NCBI GenBank assembly: GCA_028023455.1
Contig: JAQFVV010006309.1
Location: forward strand, 2,889,482 to 2,953,481
DNA: 64,000 bases
Direction of reading: 5' to 3'
Origin: Epiperipatus broadwayi
Lineage: Eukaryota > Onychophora > Udeonychophora > Euonychophora > Peripatidae
A program made the position numbers and the translations under genes. Positions 12,046 through 24,400 of the stretch are shown here, piece by piece. Under the pieces are notes generated by a model. That model saw nothing but the letters and a program-made list of their open reading frames with translations. It did no database searches and was not told the origin of the DNA. Each line of letters begins with the position of its first letter. Position 1 is the stretch's first letter.

Positions 12046-13204
12046 ATATAAATGCAGGTTTAAACCTGTTCAATGTATTAATCTATATATGCAATGTAAA
12101 ACATTTTTTATCTTTGAGACATTTCATTACATATATATATAAATTAATTAAATTAATAAACTTTTCAATGTTTATTTATGTATATTAAATTCCAAAACAT
12201 AAATAAATAGGTAAATAAAAATTCTCGGTATATTTTTAATATTTAATCAAATTATCAAGTTAGCAAAACAATATATTTTTAATGCATACTGAACAATTTT
12301 TCATGAAATAAATATAAAATCTTAAAAATAAAGATTATCATTCAAACTGAAAAAAAAAAAAATCATTGCATAATTAAATATGATGTCTATACTCCAGATG
12401 ATGTTTTAGATAAGATCCTGGAAATATTATAATAACAATAAGTCTTCAAACCCCATGCTTCAACAATATGATTAAAGCAGATACTCCCCTCTACTGTTCT
12501 CTAGCATAAGTTTGAATAATCTGAAATTACCAGATGCATATAAAATCTCTATCTGTAATATTTAAATATATATCCTTAGACTGGTTTGTGGTCATAGTTT
12601 TCATCACTGAGACTTGACAATCAAAGTTGGAAAAAATGCAGACATACATTCAGCAACTTCATTTTAAATATTCAGGAAGATTGTCATGGATTCAAAATAT
12701 TAGGCTGATTTTAGTTTCAAGTTTTTGACAAGATAGGTAACATAGAGTTAAAGATGTTTGCTGAGTGTATTTCTACATTTCTTCTTGCTTTAAATTCCAG
12801 ACCTCCTTGAAAAAATCAGATACTGATTTAATAATGAGGAGTTAATTACCAATGATAGGAATTTTACATGAATTTAGTAATCACAGAGTACCCACAGTTA
12901 TGTTAGTTTGCTCTGGAATAGAAAACTACTTTTGTCTTATTCCGATTGTCTGTAAAACAGAGCATGTTATTATTTGAACTGTTTGTTACTTGTTATCAAT
13001 AATTCTCTGCCCAAAACCATGCAAGGCAATGTATAGGTTTTCATCTATTATTTAAATGTTATTTTATCTGATTTTGTTAAAACAAAAACTATAATCTTGA
13101 CATTTTTTTACTTGTAATTATAAAACTTCAACTTTTTCATTGCATAAAGTGACATTTCCATTTGTATTGTTAAATAATATGATTTTGAAAGTAAAATTTC
13201 TTTA
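12046..13204. other. AT-rich DNA upstream of a Penelope-like element
   Basis: No open frame or repeat partner recognised. The N-terminal part of the downstream PLE protein should lie here if the copy were complete, but nothing alignable remains. Confidence 0.45.
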
Positions 13205-14680
13205 GAATGTAAATTGATAAAGATTATGAAAATTATGGAAAATAAAAAGATTTTTGATAGAATTACTTATTTAAGTTGTTACCCTAGTGATGATGTGGTT
13301 CCAAAGGTTTTCTTTAGTTTGAAGTCTCATAAATATAGTTTTCCTTTAACATGTATTTTTGATTTTATAGGAGGAATTGTTGATAAAATATCAAAATTTT
13401 TAATGATTTTTTAAAAACTATATTCAATGAAGTCAGTTTTGTGTTTCTTTTTCTTTTGAGGCTTTTAGTAAAATAAATTGTTTTATTGTAGATGATAATT
13501 GTGTTTTTGGTACTTTAGACATTGAAAATATGTATCAATCATTTGATAGATTAAAAAGTATTGGTGTTTTTCTTTCAATTTTAAAAAGGTTTGAATGTTT
13601 TTCTGCAGATAAGATTAATAAGATTATTCATGATTTGCTTTTGCTGTCAGAAGATTCAATGTATTTTATGTGTCATGATGTTATTTTATAAAATTAAAAA
13701 GGTTGGGTTATTGGTTATGTTATTTCTCATTTAATGTGTTCTAGCTATATTGATTTTTTGGAATGTAGTGTTATTAATCAATTTTCTGTTTCTTTAAAAT
13801 TATTTATTAGGTATGTTGATGAATGTTTCTTTGTTATTCAGGAAGAATTACAGGAGTTTTTAGATTAATTGAATGCTTTTGATTCTAGTATTAATTTTAC
13901 TATTGAGGGTAATAGCTTTGATTTTGTAAAATTAAAATTTTTGGATTTAAGTGTTGAGAAGGTTGATAATGTTTTATTTTATACTCATTTTATAATACCT
14001 AAGAATTTGAGAAATATTAGGCCTTTTACACATAAAAAATATCTTTATTGAATTTTTGTTGTAGGAATAGAAGGCTTAATAATTTTGGTAATAATGCTGA
14101 TATTCAAAAAAATTAATTTGCTGCTGATTATGTAGAATTAGGTTATAATCATGAATTTATTAGAAATGTATTTAATAATAATATTTATAGTCATGACAGT
14201 AATAGGAAAAATTTTATTGTTAGTGAGAATAAAGAATTTATGTCTTTACCAATTAAGTCATCAATTTATAATTTGGTTTATAAGAATAGAAGGTGGCATG
14301 GTAAAAAGGTTCTGAGTTGAATTCTTTACTGAATGCTTCAAAACAGTTGATTGCTAGTAAATCTATTCCTGATATTATTTATATGATACTTTGTAGTTGT
14401 GGTAAGATTTATATAGGTCAGAGTAAATTTAAACTTAATGAAAGGATTAAAGTTCATATAAGTAGAGTTAAATATTGGTATCAAAATTCAGCTTTATATA
14501 ATCATTAATTGAATACAGGCCATAAAATATTGTTTGACAATGCAACAATTATTTTTTATTAAAAGAATGAATTAAAGAGAAGAGTAAAGGAAACTTTAAT
14601 GATAAAACTTGTTGAATCTGAGGCTATCAATCTTATGAAGACATCTTTTGATTTAAAGAGAAGTTGTTTTTTAAAATGAA
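13205..14680 (+). pseudogene. Penelope-like element (PLE 1): RT plus GIY-YIG endonuclease, decayed
   Basis: Reading across frames gives the characteristic PLE order. VPKVFFSLKSHK (about 13290) corresponds to the PLE PK..GLPKIHK motif. FGTLDIENMYQSF (about 13507) is the first catalytic motif. RYVDECFF (about 13809-13835) is the second, with the usual YVDD changed to YVDE. FVKLKFLDLSV follows. Then 14317-14508 contains IIYMILCSCGKIYIGQSK, a GIY-YIG nuclease start with its preceding CxC. After a stop, ESEAINLMKTSFDLK-type sequence finishes the protein near 14680. Several in-frame stops (for example about 13689, 13866 and 14049) make it non-functional. PLEs move by target-primed reverse transcription with this RT/endonuclease pair. 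The copy lacks recognisable terminal repeats. Confidence 0.85.
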
Positions 14681-15114
14681 TTATGGGAAGTTTTGCTAGA
14701 TTGTATATATATATGTTTATTTTGATTTACAGTTGAGAAGGTTTATTTGTTTAGTAGATGAAACCATGGTTGTGTAAGGATTTTGGTAAAATTTGAATTT
14801 TTATCTAGTATTGTTATTGTTTTATGGTTTTGTATTTTATATATATATATTGCAAACTTGTGAAAATATTTAACTATAAAATATGAAATTACTATATTAC
14901 TTTGGATATAAGCTGCATTTTTATTCAAATTTTGGAGGCATAAAAGTGAGGTGCATCTTAAATTTAAAGTGAACATTTTGGCATCTTATTTCTGCTAATC
15001 TCACACTGCTTAATAATCAGGTCTTTGCATTGTATTGTAATTATTGGTATCAGCTATTTAGAATTGTATTATGACTGAATATATTTAAATTTTTTGAGTT
15101 TTTTTATTATCCAT

Positions 15115-16540
15115 ACTCACTAATGATCGAAAAAGAGTCTACATATGATGCCGAATTTAAAAGAAAAGTTATATTGCATGCCAAAGAAATTGGAAAAGGT
15201 GCAGACAGTAAAAGATTTATGGCAACAAAAGTAATGTTTATAATTGGAGAACCATGAACAAAACATTCTGTATAAAAACCACAGAAAATCTTTCTTTGGA
15301 CCTAAAAAAGGAAGGTATATTGCAATTAATGCAGATTGAGCTAGCCTATCCTGAGGCATAAAAATGTTTGATTGATCACTTCTCAACTTTCTTTGGTTAT
15401 ATTTTTGAGTGTCCAACTTGTTAACCATAATTACACAACTGTAACCAATCATTCATGGCTAATATGTTGGGTGCTCAAAAAAGGAATCAATCACAGTTGA
15501 GAAGTGATCGATCAAACATTTTTTATACTTCAGGGTAGGCTAGCTCTAATGCTGCTAAAGGAATAAGAGAGACAGTTATGTTTAAAGCAAAAGAATTTGC
15601 TAAAAATACTGGGTAATGTTAAAGCAAGTCAAGCATGGTATAAATAGTTTATGAAGTGAGAAGGATTAACGGGTATTTAAGGCAAGTCATGGATGGTGTG
15701 AAAAGTTTATGAAATGATAAGGATTAGCATTACAAAGAACTACAATAATTCAAAAGTTATCTACTGATTACGAAAATAAACTTAGTTTTCAGCATGATAT
15801 TGTTTGACTCAAATCAGAAATGCTGATGAAATAATAATCTTTTTTGATATGCCAATAAATTATGCAGTGAACACAAAATGAAAAAAAAACAAATTAATAT
15901 TTTAACCAACAGATATGAACAATCATGAATTACTATAATTCTTTCTATAACTTCAAATGAAAACAATTTGCCATCTTTTATTATTTTAAACATAAAAACT
16001 ACCCAAGGAAAATTTTTCTAAGATTGTTATAATTTAAGCAGAAAAGAATGCATAGACACATCGTAATTGATGGAAAATTATTTTTAAAATGTTTAGAAGA
16101 GATCTGGCAACCTTTTAAAAAATGAAGCATGCTAATAATGGATGCATTCCAAGGACATTTAACTGATTACATTAAGGTTAAACTAAAAGCCACAAACTAT
16201 GATCTGGTAATAATATCAGCATGTATGATATGTCTCTTAACAAACCCTTTAAAGATAGAATGAGAACCCATTTTGAAGCATGGTTAAATTGAGAAGATCA
16301 ATCTAAATACTAACTGGTAAAATAAAATGAGTTTCATCTTCTATAATAATTCATTGGATTTTGTAATCTTGGAAAGATATCCTTGAAGAAATTATCGGAA
16401 AATCTTTCTTAAAATGTTGCGTTGCAAAAGATTTAAATGGCCCTGAATGTGCTGTATCCTGGTAGAATACTGCAGTGAGAATCCAAGTTCTAAAAGTGAA
16501 GATGTTAAAAGTGAAAGTGTGTCTAAAGAAGATTCATAAT
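15115..16540 (+). pseudogene. Tigger/pogo (Tc5-like) DDE transposase remnant
   Basis: The N-terminus at about 15123 reads STYDAEFKRKVILHAKE, the first helix-turn-helix start of Tigger-like transposases, followed by SFFGPKKGRY (about 15287). After a nested insertion come MFKAKEFAKNTG and ASQAWY-like second DNA-binding-domain sequence (about 15580-15650). The catalytic half is recognisable at about 16130-16200 as SMLIMDAFQGHLTDYIK followed by KLKATNYDLVII, the second DDE region. The tail near 16480-16540 is acidic/serine rich. Many stops and frameshifts occur and no complete DDE triad can be read. In active members this enzyme cuts and pastes the element at TA sites. Confidence 0.8.
15335..15550. 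mobile_element. MITE nested in the Tigger transposase
   Basis: Left arm 15335-15387 and right arm 15496-15550 are reverse complements over about 53 bp with few mismatches; the outermost bases are GAGCTAGCCTA and TAGGCTAGCTC. The arms interrupt the transposase frame between FGPKKGRY and the KAKEFAKN segment. The spacer is about 110 bp, with no coding capacity. It inserted after the Tigger copy did. Confidence 0.75.
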
Positions 16541-16716
16541 AAATTACGTGAGCTTATTGTATTTATATTAGTTCCTGTTTAAGTAAATAAAAATGTTTAT
16601 TATTTTTCAATAATGTATCTATTATAAAATCATTTTTAGATTTTATTATTCCAATTTTCCAAGCTTAAAATCCTACTGCAGCTTAAATTTTGGGTAGCTT
16701 ATATTTGAAGTAATAC

Positions 16717-17367
16717 AGCAATTTTTTAAATTGATTATATTATAATATTTTGAAGAAAAACAACAACATATAATTCACATTTTTTCTTTTTAAAAATATA
16801 TTCTCTCTTTCATCCTGCTATAACGATAATATTATTACTTTTAAGACTCAGTCAGCAATTAGATCTTATGACCAGTTTTATTTAATTTTTTTATTTTTCA
16901 GTTCATTTTGGTACTAAGGTAGTGGATCTCGAATAAAAAGTTTTTATCAAATGTATTATCCTTATTATGAACAAAAAGAATTCATCATAAGTATATCAGT
17001 TTAATTTAAATCTCTAACAATAGTCTGTACAATTAATTTGGTAGAAAAAAAAATTATGAATAACATAATTTTATACATTTTTATATCAGCACAATTGAGT
17101 TATTTTGTTTTTAAAGCTATCCAATAATATTATTTTGAACATTTATACTTTATTTGGTTTGGGATTATTTGTTTAGTGCTAATTTGTTTTGCTGATCAGC
17201 ATTTAATAATCGAAATAATCAAACTTATTATGTGTTGACAATAATTTTTTTAAATAGAAAAGTTTTAACAAGAGCTGCTACTGAATGATTCAATTGTCCA
17301 CCTTAAAAATTCTATCGCACTCCCCCCCCCCCCACTGCAGTTTAAGACAATAACAGAATAGTGATTA
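16717..17367. other. AT-rich DNA, no feature recognised
   Basis: AT-rich, with a short C-run at 17323-17333. No supported gene. Confidence 0.5.
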
Positions 17368-17581
17368 GAAAAATTGGAAAAACAAAGGCAAAACTCTCCA
17401 TACAGTAGTGCCATCCTGTGCCAAACAGAGTAATCAATGCACAAGCCTTCTGACATCCATTGATTACTCTGTTTGGCACAGGGTGGCACTACTGTATGGA
17501 GAGTTTTGCCTTTGTTTACAACAATTATGTGCTAGTATAGAGAAGGTGATCATGTGATGTTTAGTGGAAAAATTGGAAAAA
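17368..17581. repeat. Near-perfect palindromic repeat flanked by 15-bp direct repeats
   Basis: Arms 17381-17439 and 17458-17517 are almost perfect reverse complements containing CTCCATACAGTAGTGCCA, CTGTGCCAAACAGAGTAATC and an outer AAAGGCAAAAC end; the loop is about 18 nt. The 15-mer GAAAAATTGGAAAAA occurs at 17368 and again at about 17567, like a target-site duplication of retroposon length. Related single arms lie at 52030, 54838 and 62329. The minus-strand open frame across it is a by-product of the palindrome. Confidence 0.75.
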
Positions 17582-17934
17582 ATTTATGGATTAATCTCAA
17601 TTGATTAAAGTAAATTTAAAAAATCTTGAAATCAATTGAATAGACTTGTCATGATTACTATGGTGCTTGTGTATCACATGACTTCTAAAGCATTATTCAC
17701 AAAATAGAAATTTTCTTTAGCAATGACATGCAAATCATGGAAATCTATAGAGATTGAAGGTTTTTATCTATATATAATTTGAATAATCAATTAATTTTGC
17801 TCAAATTCGATAATTCATAATTGTTAAGTCACATAATAGTAGTTCAAATTTATTCTATATCAGGAATCTAATCTCTTATCAAAGCAACTTCTATAATCAA
17901 GCAATGTATTCCCTCTTTCATTCCAGTTACATTT
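17582..17934. other. AT-rich DNA, no feature recognised
   Basis: Nothing supported. Confidence 0.5.
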
Positions 17935-18535
17935 ATAACATCTATCTCTCTGTGCAAATCAGTTTATTATCTAAGTAATAATGAATAGCAATGAGTTAAA
18001 GTTGAAAAATTACTATTTATTAGTCTGTTTTAAAAACAGCTTAGACTTTCCTATTCAATGGTATTTATTTAAACTTCTAGGAATATAAAAATCTCAATCT
18101 GTCACAGTTCAAGTGTCACTTTCCTTATTTATATTAAAATCTTAGATCAGTGAAAAGTAGAACTTATCTTATACTTGTAGAAGTTACCTTGACAACAGAA
18201 TGAGCATTCACAGTGTAGATTAGCTTGGGCTATTATCATGTAATTTACATGTATGAATGATTTTGCTTACGAAAAATCAGGCTTACTATCTAAATAATAA
18301 TGATTTGTCATGTGGTTAGAAAGAATAAAATGAATATTTAATAATTGGCGTTATTTTAACTTGTAATATAAAAAAAAGAAGCCTAGTCTGTTAAAATACA
18401 TATCTCAGCTTGCTTGTCTATAGTAAAAGCTTTGACCAGTGTGAAAGATGGAAAATATTTTTTAGTTGCATAGGTGGCCTTTTCAATAGATTGAAGTTTT
18501 CTGGTGTAGGTAAGCTTGGGCGCTCAACCTTTATA
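17935..18535. repeat. Diverged tandem repeat, unit about 300 bp
   Basis: Two copies can be followed by shared landmarks: AATCAG..TTA.TATCTAA.TAATAATGA at 17957 and 18277, a CAGTGTGAAAG/CAGTGAAAAG segment, and TTAGCTTGGGC/TAAGCTTGGGC near 18221 and 18512. Similarity is moderate with indels. A third, weaker copy may start near 18590. Confidence 0.4.
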
Positions 18536-21526
18536 TATATTCATTAATTTAAACAATGCTAAAGTCCCACTTATACTCTGAGCATAATTTTCAGCAAAAA
18601 AAAAATTAAATTAACCTTACTTCTTATTACTTGTTAGATATAATGATAATAATTGTACCTAAATTATTTATAAGAAATAACCCACTCAGAAAGTAATCTA
18701 ACTCCAAAATCTTGCAGTTATGCAATATTTTAAGAACAGCTTTCTCATTACCAATATTCTGATAGTGGGTACTTTGCCTCTGTTGAAGAAAAAACATTTA
18801 AAACAGTACATATGCATTTATTATTATCTTGCTCAAATCTAACCTGTAAATTTTTGAAGAAAAATATAGAAATTGCATATAAAATAAGCTATAAAGCAGG
18901 GAATCTTTAATATTAACTAAATTAAAGTTTTACCATCTAACATAGCAGCCAGATAATTTTTCTCAGAACTTAACTAGGCAAATTTTTAAACGAGAATAAT
19001 CAAGGTACAAAAATTAATTATATATACGTTTGCATAAGAAGTCCTAAATATATATTTATTTTAGAGTTGATAATAAATCCAGTTAGATAGATCTATCACT
19101 TGCTTCTCATCAATAGATTACTGTCTTTCTCTGGTCATTGTGTTTATTGGCTTCTGATAAAAGGAATGCATTTTTTATTTACAACCCTAAAGCATATAGT
19201 TCACATTAAACACGCACTGGCATGAATAATTAACTTAATAATGTATGTTAATTCCTTTTTAGCTTTAAGTATCTACATATTATAGTGTAACTAATACCAG
19301 ATTAAGGGATGGGTTGACTGACCACCTGCTTAGGACACTAAAACAGTAGTTAAAAGGAATATTAACAAATTAAAATCAAAACATATTTGCAATCGAAAAT
19401 GGGGAATGAGAAATAGCCTTTTTATCTATTGAACATCTTATTGCTCAGAAAATAGAAATTAATGAAAGAATAAATGTTTTTGCTGATTTAAAATGGAGAA
19501 AAAATGTATCCAAATTTGGTATATATAGGGACAGACTTTAATCTAGCAGCCATACAGTCATTAGTCACTCTTAAGAAAAGCAACGCACCAACATTTTAAT
19601 AATTTATTAAGTTTATTACAAATATAAACTGAAAAATCCTAAGTTCAGATCCCTCTAATTCCACCCACATATATATTATAAGGGGCGACTTAACCTACCT
19701 AACCTAATCTGTCATACCAGGGCACCAACAGGCCATTCAAACCTGGAAAATTTATACAGTAGGCAGATATGCACAGGAGAGGTTACTCTTTTAACGAACC
19801 GAAAGCCCCAGTCACTAGCTCAGGGAGAAGCTGAGCATAAAGTATTATATTGAATGTTCAACTTTCTGATTCTTAATTTTAAATATTACTAAAATATATA
19901 AAATAAGTTACTGCCAAAATTAATTCAACAAAACATTTTATTATAATGCACACACACATTAAAAGAAAATTCTGAAAATTAAATTAACTAGCGAATATAT
20001 TTAACTTTGATTATATGCACAGATGGAAGCATTTAATAGATTTAAACACAATTTTAAAAAGCATTAATATGCTACATAGACTATTCATATAACCAACCCA
20101 ATCTCTTTTAATCTTAGGCTAAAATCTCACATTTAAACCAATGCTAGTTTACTGATATACCGATGTGACCAATGCAAAATGAGATTATTAGCATAACACA
20201 ATCATGCTAACAGGAATTTTGTCTGTATCATGATATCATTTGAGAAATAAAGAATCATGGTGGGAAGGAATGAGCTTCCTCCCCATGATACAAGAATGAA
20301 AATATTTGAAATATATATGTAGGAGTTATTCTGAAAAATGAGGATAGCAGTCTTTGTCGGCTTACTATCCCAGTCAGAGCATAAGAAAATCAATAGCATA
20401 GGAAACATGTATACAACCATTGACAATGTGATGACTACTCTTTTCGGTCATATGTTCAGGTGGGTATTATGCCCTGTATGCTAACACAGTGCAAGGGAAT
20501 GAGTATCCAATGCACCTACTCAAATTACATTGATATAAAACATCTGTACATTTATCCACCAGCACTGATTCAACTGCAAAACAATTAGCCCAAAAATTAA
20601 CATACTTAAACTAAAGAATCTTACGAATCTATGCAGCCATTTATGCTTATCTTCTTTTTTTATTAATTTAAACAAAATTTACAAGAATGGAAATGATATC
20701 AAACACATATATAAAATATAATAAATAATTTAAAATTTTAGTCAGATAAGAGAGATATTTCTTTTAAAAGTTAAGTGACATTTAAAATACTTGAAAAGTT
20801 TGCATTATCTAATTAATGTTCATACTTCATTTAAAAGAAAAGTTTATACTTTCCAATGCTGTAGGTAAAGACCGTCTTTGCAGTCCCTGATGCATGATAG
20901 AATTTAAAGTTCTTTTCATTTTATATTGTTCTATGTGGAGAGACAGTCCATTTCTGGCCATTGTCTCAGAAACCATCATCCTCTGGAGACCACTTTAGCT
21001 GCTGCAAACATGGGAAATGTAAATTATTGCTGACCCCTACATTTTGGAGATCCACAATACACTTATAAATATTTTTAACAAAACACAATCAGCAAGAATA
21101 ATCCAAAAATCCTCTATCCAACTTCAGAAGTTTTATTTCTATATCTTTCTGAAATCTTATCATCAAATTCCAGGATTGATCTTACATGACTTGACTTTTC
21201 TCTGTGGACAGTGTGTTTATTTTCATCCTTATTGGTCAGTTTTCTTTAGAGAGGGAACTCAAAATTTTATCTCTAGTATTTTTTTAATTTATCTCCTATC
21301 TGACTTTATGCCCAAAGGTCTGGTTGCAATTATGTCAATATAGAAAATCATTTCCATTCTAAGATTAAAAATAACTAATTAACAACTTGTTTTTAGATTT
21401 TAACTTTAAAGAATTATATAATTCGTTTGCCATCTGTGCATTCTGTATATTAATTCAAATAAAATTATTAAATTCCTTTTTTTATATACATATATTTCTA
21501 CTTGAGGGTGATTTTATACTTTTTTT
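18536..21526. other. Noncoding DNA up to the assembly gap
   Basis: Mostly AT-rich. A GC-richer block at about 19640-19830 (with GTTCAGATCCC and CTAGCTCAGGGAGAAGCTGAG) may be an old SINE but lacks good A and B boxes. A 13-14 bp hairpin (TCATGGTGGGAAG / CTTCCTCCCCATGA) lies at about 20263-20297. The 99-codon open frame at 21044-21343 resembles nothing I know and is probably chance. Confidence 0.45.
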
Positions 21527-22026
21527 NNNNNNNNNNNNNNNNNNNNNNNNNNNNNNNNNNNNNNNNNNNNNNNNNNNNNNNNNNNNNNNNNNNNNNNNNN
21601 NNNNNNNNNNNNNNNNNNNNNNNNNNNNNNNNNNNNNNNNNNNNNNNNNNNNNNNNNNNNNNNNNNNNNNNNNNNNNNNNNNNNNNNNNNNNNNNNNNNN
21701 NNNNNNNNNNNNNNNNNNNNNNNNNNNNNNNNNNNNNNNNNNNNNNNNNNNNNNNNNNNNNNNNNNNNNNNNNNNNNNNNNNNNNNNNNNNNNNNNNNNN
21801 NNNNNNNNNNNNNNNNNNNNNNNNNNNNNNNNNNNNNNNNNNNNNNNNNNNNNNNNNNNNNNNNNNNNNNNNNNNNNNNNNNNNNNNNNNNNNNNNNNNN
21901 NNNNNNNNNNNNNNNNNNNNNNNNNNNNNNNNNNNNNNNNNNNNNNNNNNNNNNNNNNNNNNNNNNNNNNNNNNNNNNNNNNNNNNNNNNNNNNNNNNNN
22001 NNNNNNNNNNNNNNNNNNNNNNNNNN
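21527..22026. other. Assembly gap, exactly 500 N
   Basis: A run of 500 N placed between poly-T (left) and a TA repeat (right), so the missing sequence is probably low-complexity DNA. The true gap length is not known. Open frames reading through the Ns are artefacts. Confidence 0.99.
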
Positions 22027-22874
22027 TATATATATTGCTGTTAAAATGTCTATCTGAATAATATTATATCATGCTTTTCATCCTAAATTACATATAAAAA
22101 AGTTTACCTTATAGAAGAATTCAATATAGATTGCCATGTTTACACGAAACCCAACTGTTGTCATTTTTCATATTGCATTTGTTAATGACAAACAAATGGA
22201 TTGAAAATATGTTAAAAGTTTTTTTATAGTTTATTAACATTTAAATGTTAATTATAATTCTATTTTACAATGTTAAAACAAGGATTAATGTGTACATCCA
22301 GCATAGTCTTTTACTAGATTAAGTTTTTTTTAAAATTATAAATATTAATTTCTCTATAAGTATATAAGGTTTACATTATAATTCTATTTCAAATACCTCT
22401 TATACAGATGTTATTGAAAAAAAATATTTATATGCTGTCAAAGCAAACCTGCCTTCAGTTAAACTCTTTTTTTTTTGGTTGTCATTAATTGAAAATGTCT
22501 TTGATCTATTGCATTACATTAATACTCTTTTTATTTATTTGCATAGATAATATTTTAGATTTAAGATAACATTTCTTACATTGTTTTTTATAAACTGCAA
22601 ATTAAAAATAACACTATAATGTGTTATATTTTTTAGTATATTTAAAACCAATATTTCCTTGTAATGAGTATAAAAGTAAACATAGATATACATGTTTTAA
22701 TTTTTTTAAATTACTGAATAATTACAGAAATGCAATTTTTAATTAAAGAAATATCTAAAATGGTTTATAATTTTAAACTATTATTTAATGAAATTTGCTA
22801 ATGTTGTAATTCATATATTTTAAAACCCATTACAAAATCTTTATATATATATAATTTTAAGATAATTACAAAAT

Positions 22875-22926
<52 letters not shown>

Positions 22927-23175
22927 AAGATAAGAAGCAGTATATATTTCTTTAATAAACAAAATATATTTTTTACAATAAATATATGTAGAGAGAAAAA
23001 AAACAAAATTAAATGTTGGCATCAGAATGTTTTTTTTCTTCTATTTTTCATTTTGTAGATTTATGGGCTAATATTTATATTAGGCCTATTATTCAAAATC
23101 AAGATTGAAAAAAAATATGTAAAAAATAAAGTTTATTTTAAAAAACAAATAAATAATAATTTGAAAAACTCTTCA
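22027..23175. other. AT-rich DNA with a TA microsatellite
   Basis: No gene. It contains the TA run described separately and a short duplication around it: ACAAAATCTTTATATATATA...AATTTTAAGATAA occurs twice at about 22833-22935. Confidence 0.5.
22879..22921. repeat. (TA)n microsatellite
   Basis: About 21 perfect TA units. The short frame encoding alternating Tyr/Ile across it is an artefact. Confidence 0.95.
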
Positions 23176-23283
23176 GAATTCATCCCTATATTTAAATCAC
23201 TTCATAAATCTTAATATTTTAGTTTAGAGAATATATTAAGGTTTAAAAAATGATTTAAATATAGGAATGGATACTGAATACAA
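23176..23283. repeat. Small foldback repeat
   Basis: CCCTATATTTAAATCA at about 23182 pairs with TGATTTAAATATAGGAATGG at about 23251, with outer bases also partly complementary; about 55 bp lie between. It sits just upstream of the RTE fragment. Confidence 0.55.
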
Positions 23284-23304
23284 AGTAATTATAGCTCTTC
23301 TAGA

Positions 23305-24400
23305 GTGAACTTTGGATTTTAGCCCACGAAAAGAACAAGCTGGATTTATTTAAAAGTGGTTTTAGTACAGTGGATCATATCCAAGTATTGAAAAAAGTTA
23401 CAGAAAGGACTAATGAATATGAGTTGCCATTATGCTTTGGATTTGTAGATTACGAAAAGACATTTGATTCTCTAAGCATTTCTTTAGTGATTAAAGCATT
23501 GAATCATCATAGTATAGGTCTAGGATATTGGCATATTTTGAAGAATATTTATAAAAATGCAATAGCAACAATTAGGTTACATAATTATACTAAAAAGATT
23601 AACAATTGAGAAGGCTATATGACAGGGTGACTTCATATTTCCAATACTTTTTACAGTAGTTTTGCAAGAAATATTTTGTGGATTAAAATGGAAAACTATT
23701 GTAATAAAAGTAAATGGAGATTATTTAAGATATCTAAATTTTGTAGATGATGTAGTTATTTTTGCAAATAATGCTTTAGAGCTTCAGACAATGTTGTGAG
23801 TTATCAGGTAAATGATAAAGTAAAGTTCAAAATAAAAAAATAAAAATTGATAATGATGAGTTAGAAAGAGTTAACTACAAATATCTTGGTCAGATTATTA
23901 TTACACATGGAAAGATAATGGATGAAATTAACCATAGAATTAAACTTGGTTGGAGCATTTTTACTAGAAATAATTTAATATTAAAAGGAAATATACTTAT
24001 ATGTTTAAAAAGGAAGATTTTTAATAAATGTGTCTTACCAGTTCTTACTTACTTAACAAAAAATCAATACAGAGACTTTAACCCATTTAATGAAGTATGG
24101 AGAGATATATGTTAGGTGTAACAAAAAAATATCAAAAACGAAATACAATGAAGTAATTAAGAGATTAAAGTGGAATTGGGTTAGACATATTGTTAAAAGG
24201 GATGATAACATATGGATAGTGAAAATCTTAAATGGGATTCCAAGAGATTGTAAAAGACATAGAAAGAAGCCACATGTGAGATGAATAGATGAAATAAGGA
24301 AATGTGCTGGAGTGATGTGGAAAAGAGAAGCTAGAAATCGGAGAACTTGGATTGAACTTGGAGAGATCTTCATTCTGCAGTGGAAAGGTAAATGTTGAAA
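23305..24400 (+). pseudogene. RTE-like non-LTR retrotransposon: RT to C-terminus, decayed
   Basis: Clear RTE-type landmarks in order: PRKEQAG (about 23320), FSTVDHIQVLKK, FVDYEKTFDSLS with the first catalytic Asp (about 23440-23480), ATIRLH, QGDFIFPILFTVVLQEIF (about 23620), NFVDDVVIFANNA (the FADD-type catalytic site, about 23738), YKYLGQII, RIKLGWSIF, LKRKIFNKCVLPVLTY (about 24010-24050), RLKWNWVRHI (about 24160) and the EARNRRTW..LGE..ILQW tail (about 24330-24390). Frames shift several times and stops occur, so it is inactive. The endonuclease and the start of the RT are missing (5' truncated). A second fragment of this type is at 30025-30925. Confidence 0.9.

Larger units (their letters stand above)
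14892..16716 (+). mobile_element. Tigger/pogo-type DNA transposon, inactive, with imperfect TIRs
   Basis: Inverted ends TATTACTTTGGATATAAGCTGC (left, from about 14895) and TTCAAATATAAGCT, read from the right end near 16700, frame a transposase remnant. TA dinucleotides at the borders fit the TA target preference of Tc1/mariner/pogo elements. The subterminal sequence near 16575-16630 recurs twice in the deleted relative at 45968-46651. Confidence 0.7.

Noticed and set aside
15120-15452. 110-codon minus-strand frame
   Set aside because: Antisense to the Tigger transposase N-terminus and the nested MITE.
17265-17489. 74-codon minus-strand frame
   Set aside because: It reads through a palindromic repeat and a C run.
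20261-20298. Short hairpin that might be a microRNA precursor
   Set aside because: The stem is only about 14 bp, with no long arm on either side.
21044-21343. 99-codon frame before the gap
   Set aside because: No recognisable motif; composition is as expected for AT-rich DNA. Kept only as part of a noncoding stretch.
21387-22061. Long open frames across the gap region
   Set aside because: They consist almost entirely of unknown residues from the 500 Ns.
22798-23022. 74-codon minus-strand frame
   Set aside because: It runs through a TA microsatellite (alternating Tyr and Ile) and has no domain.
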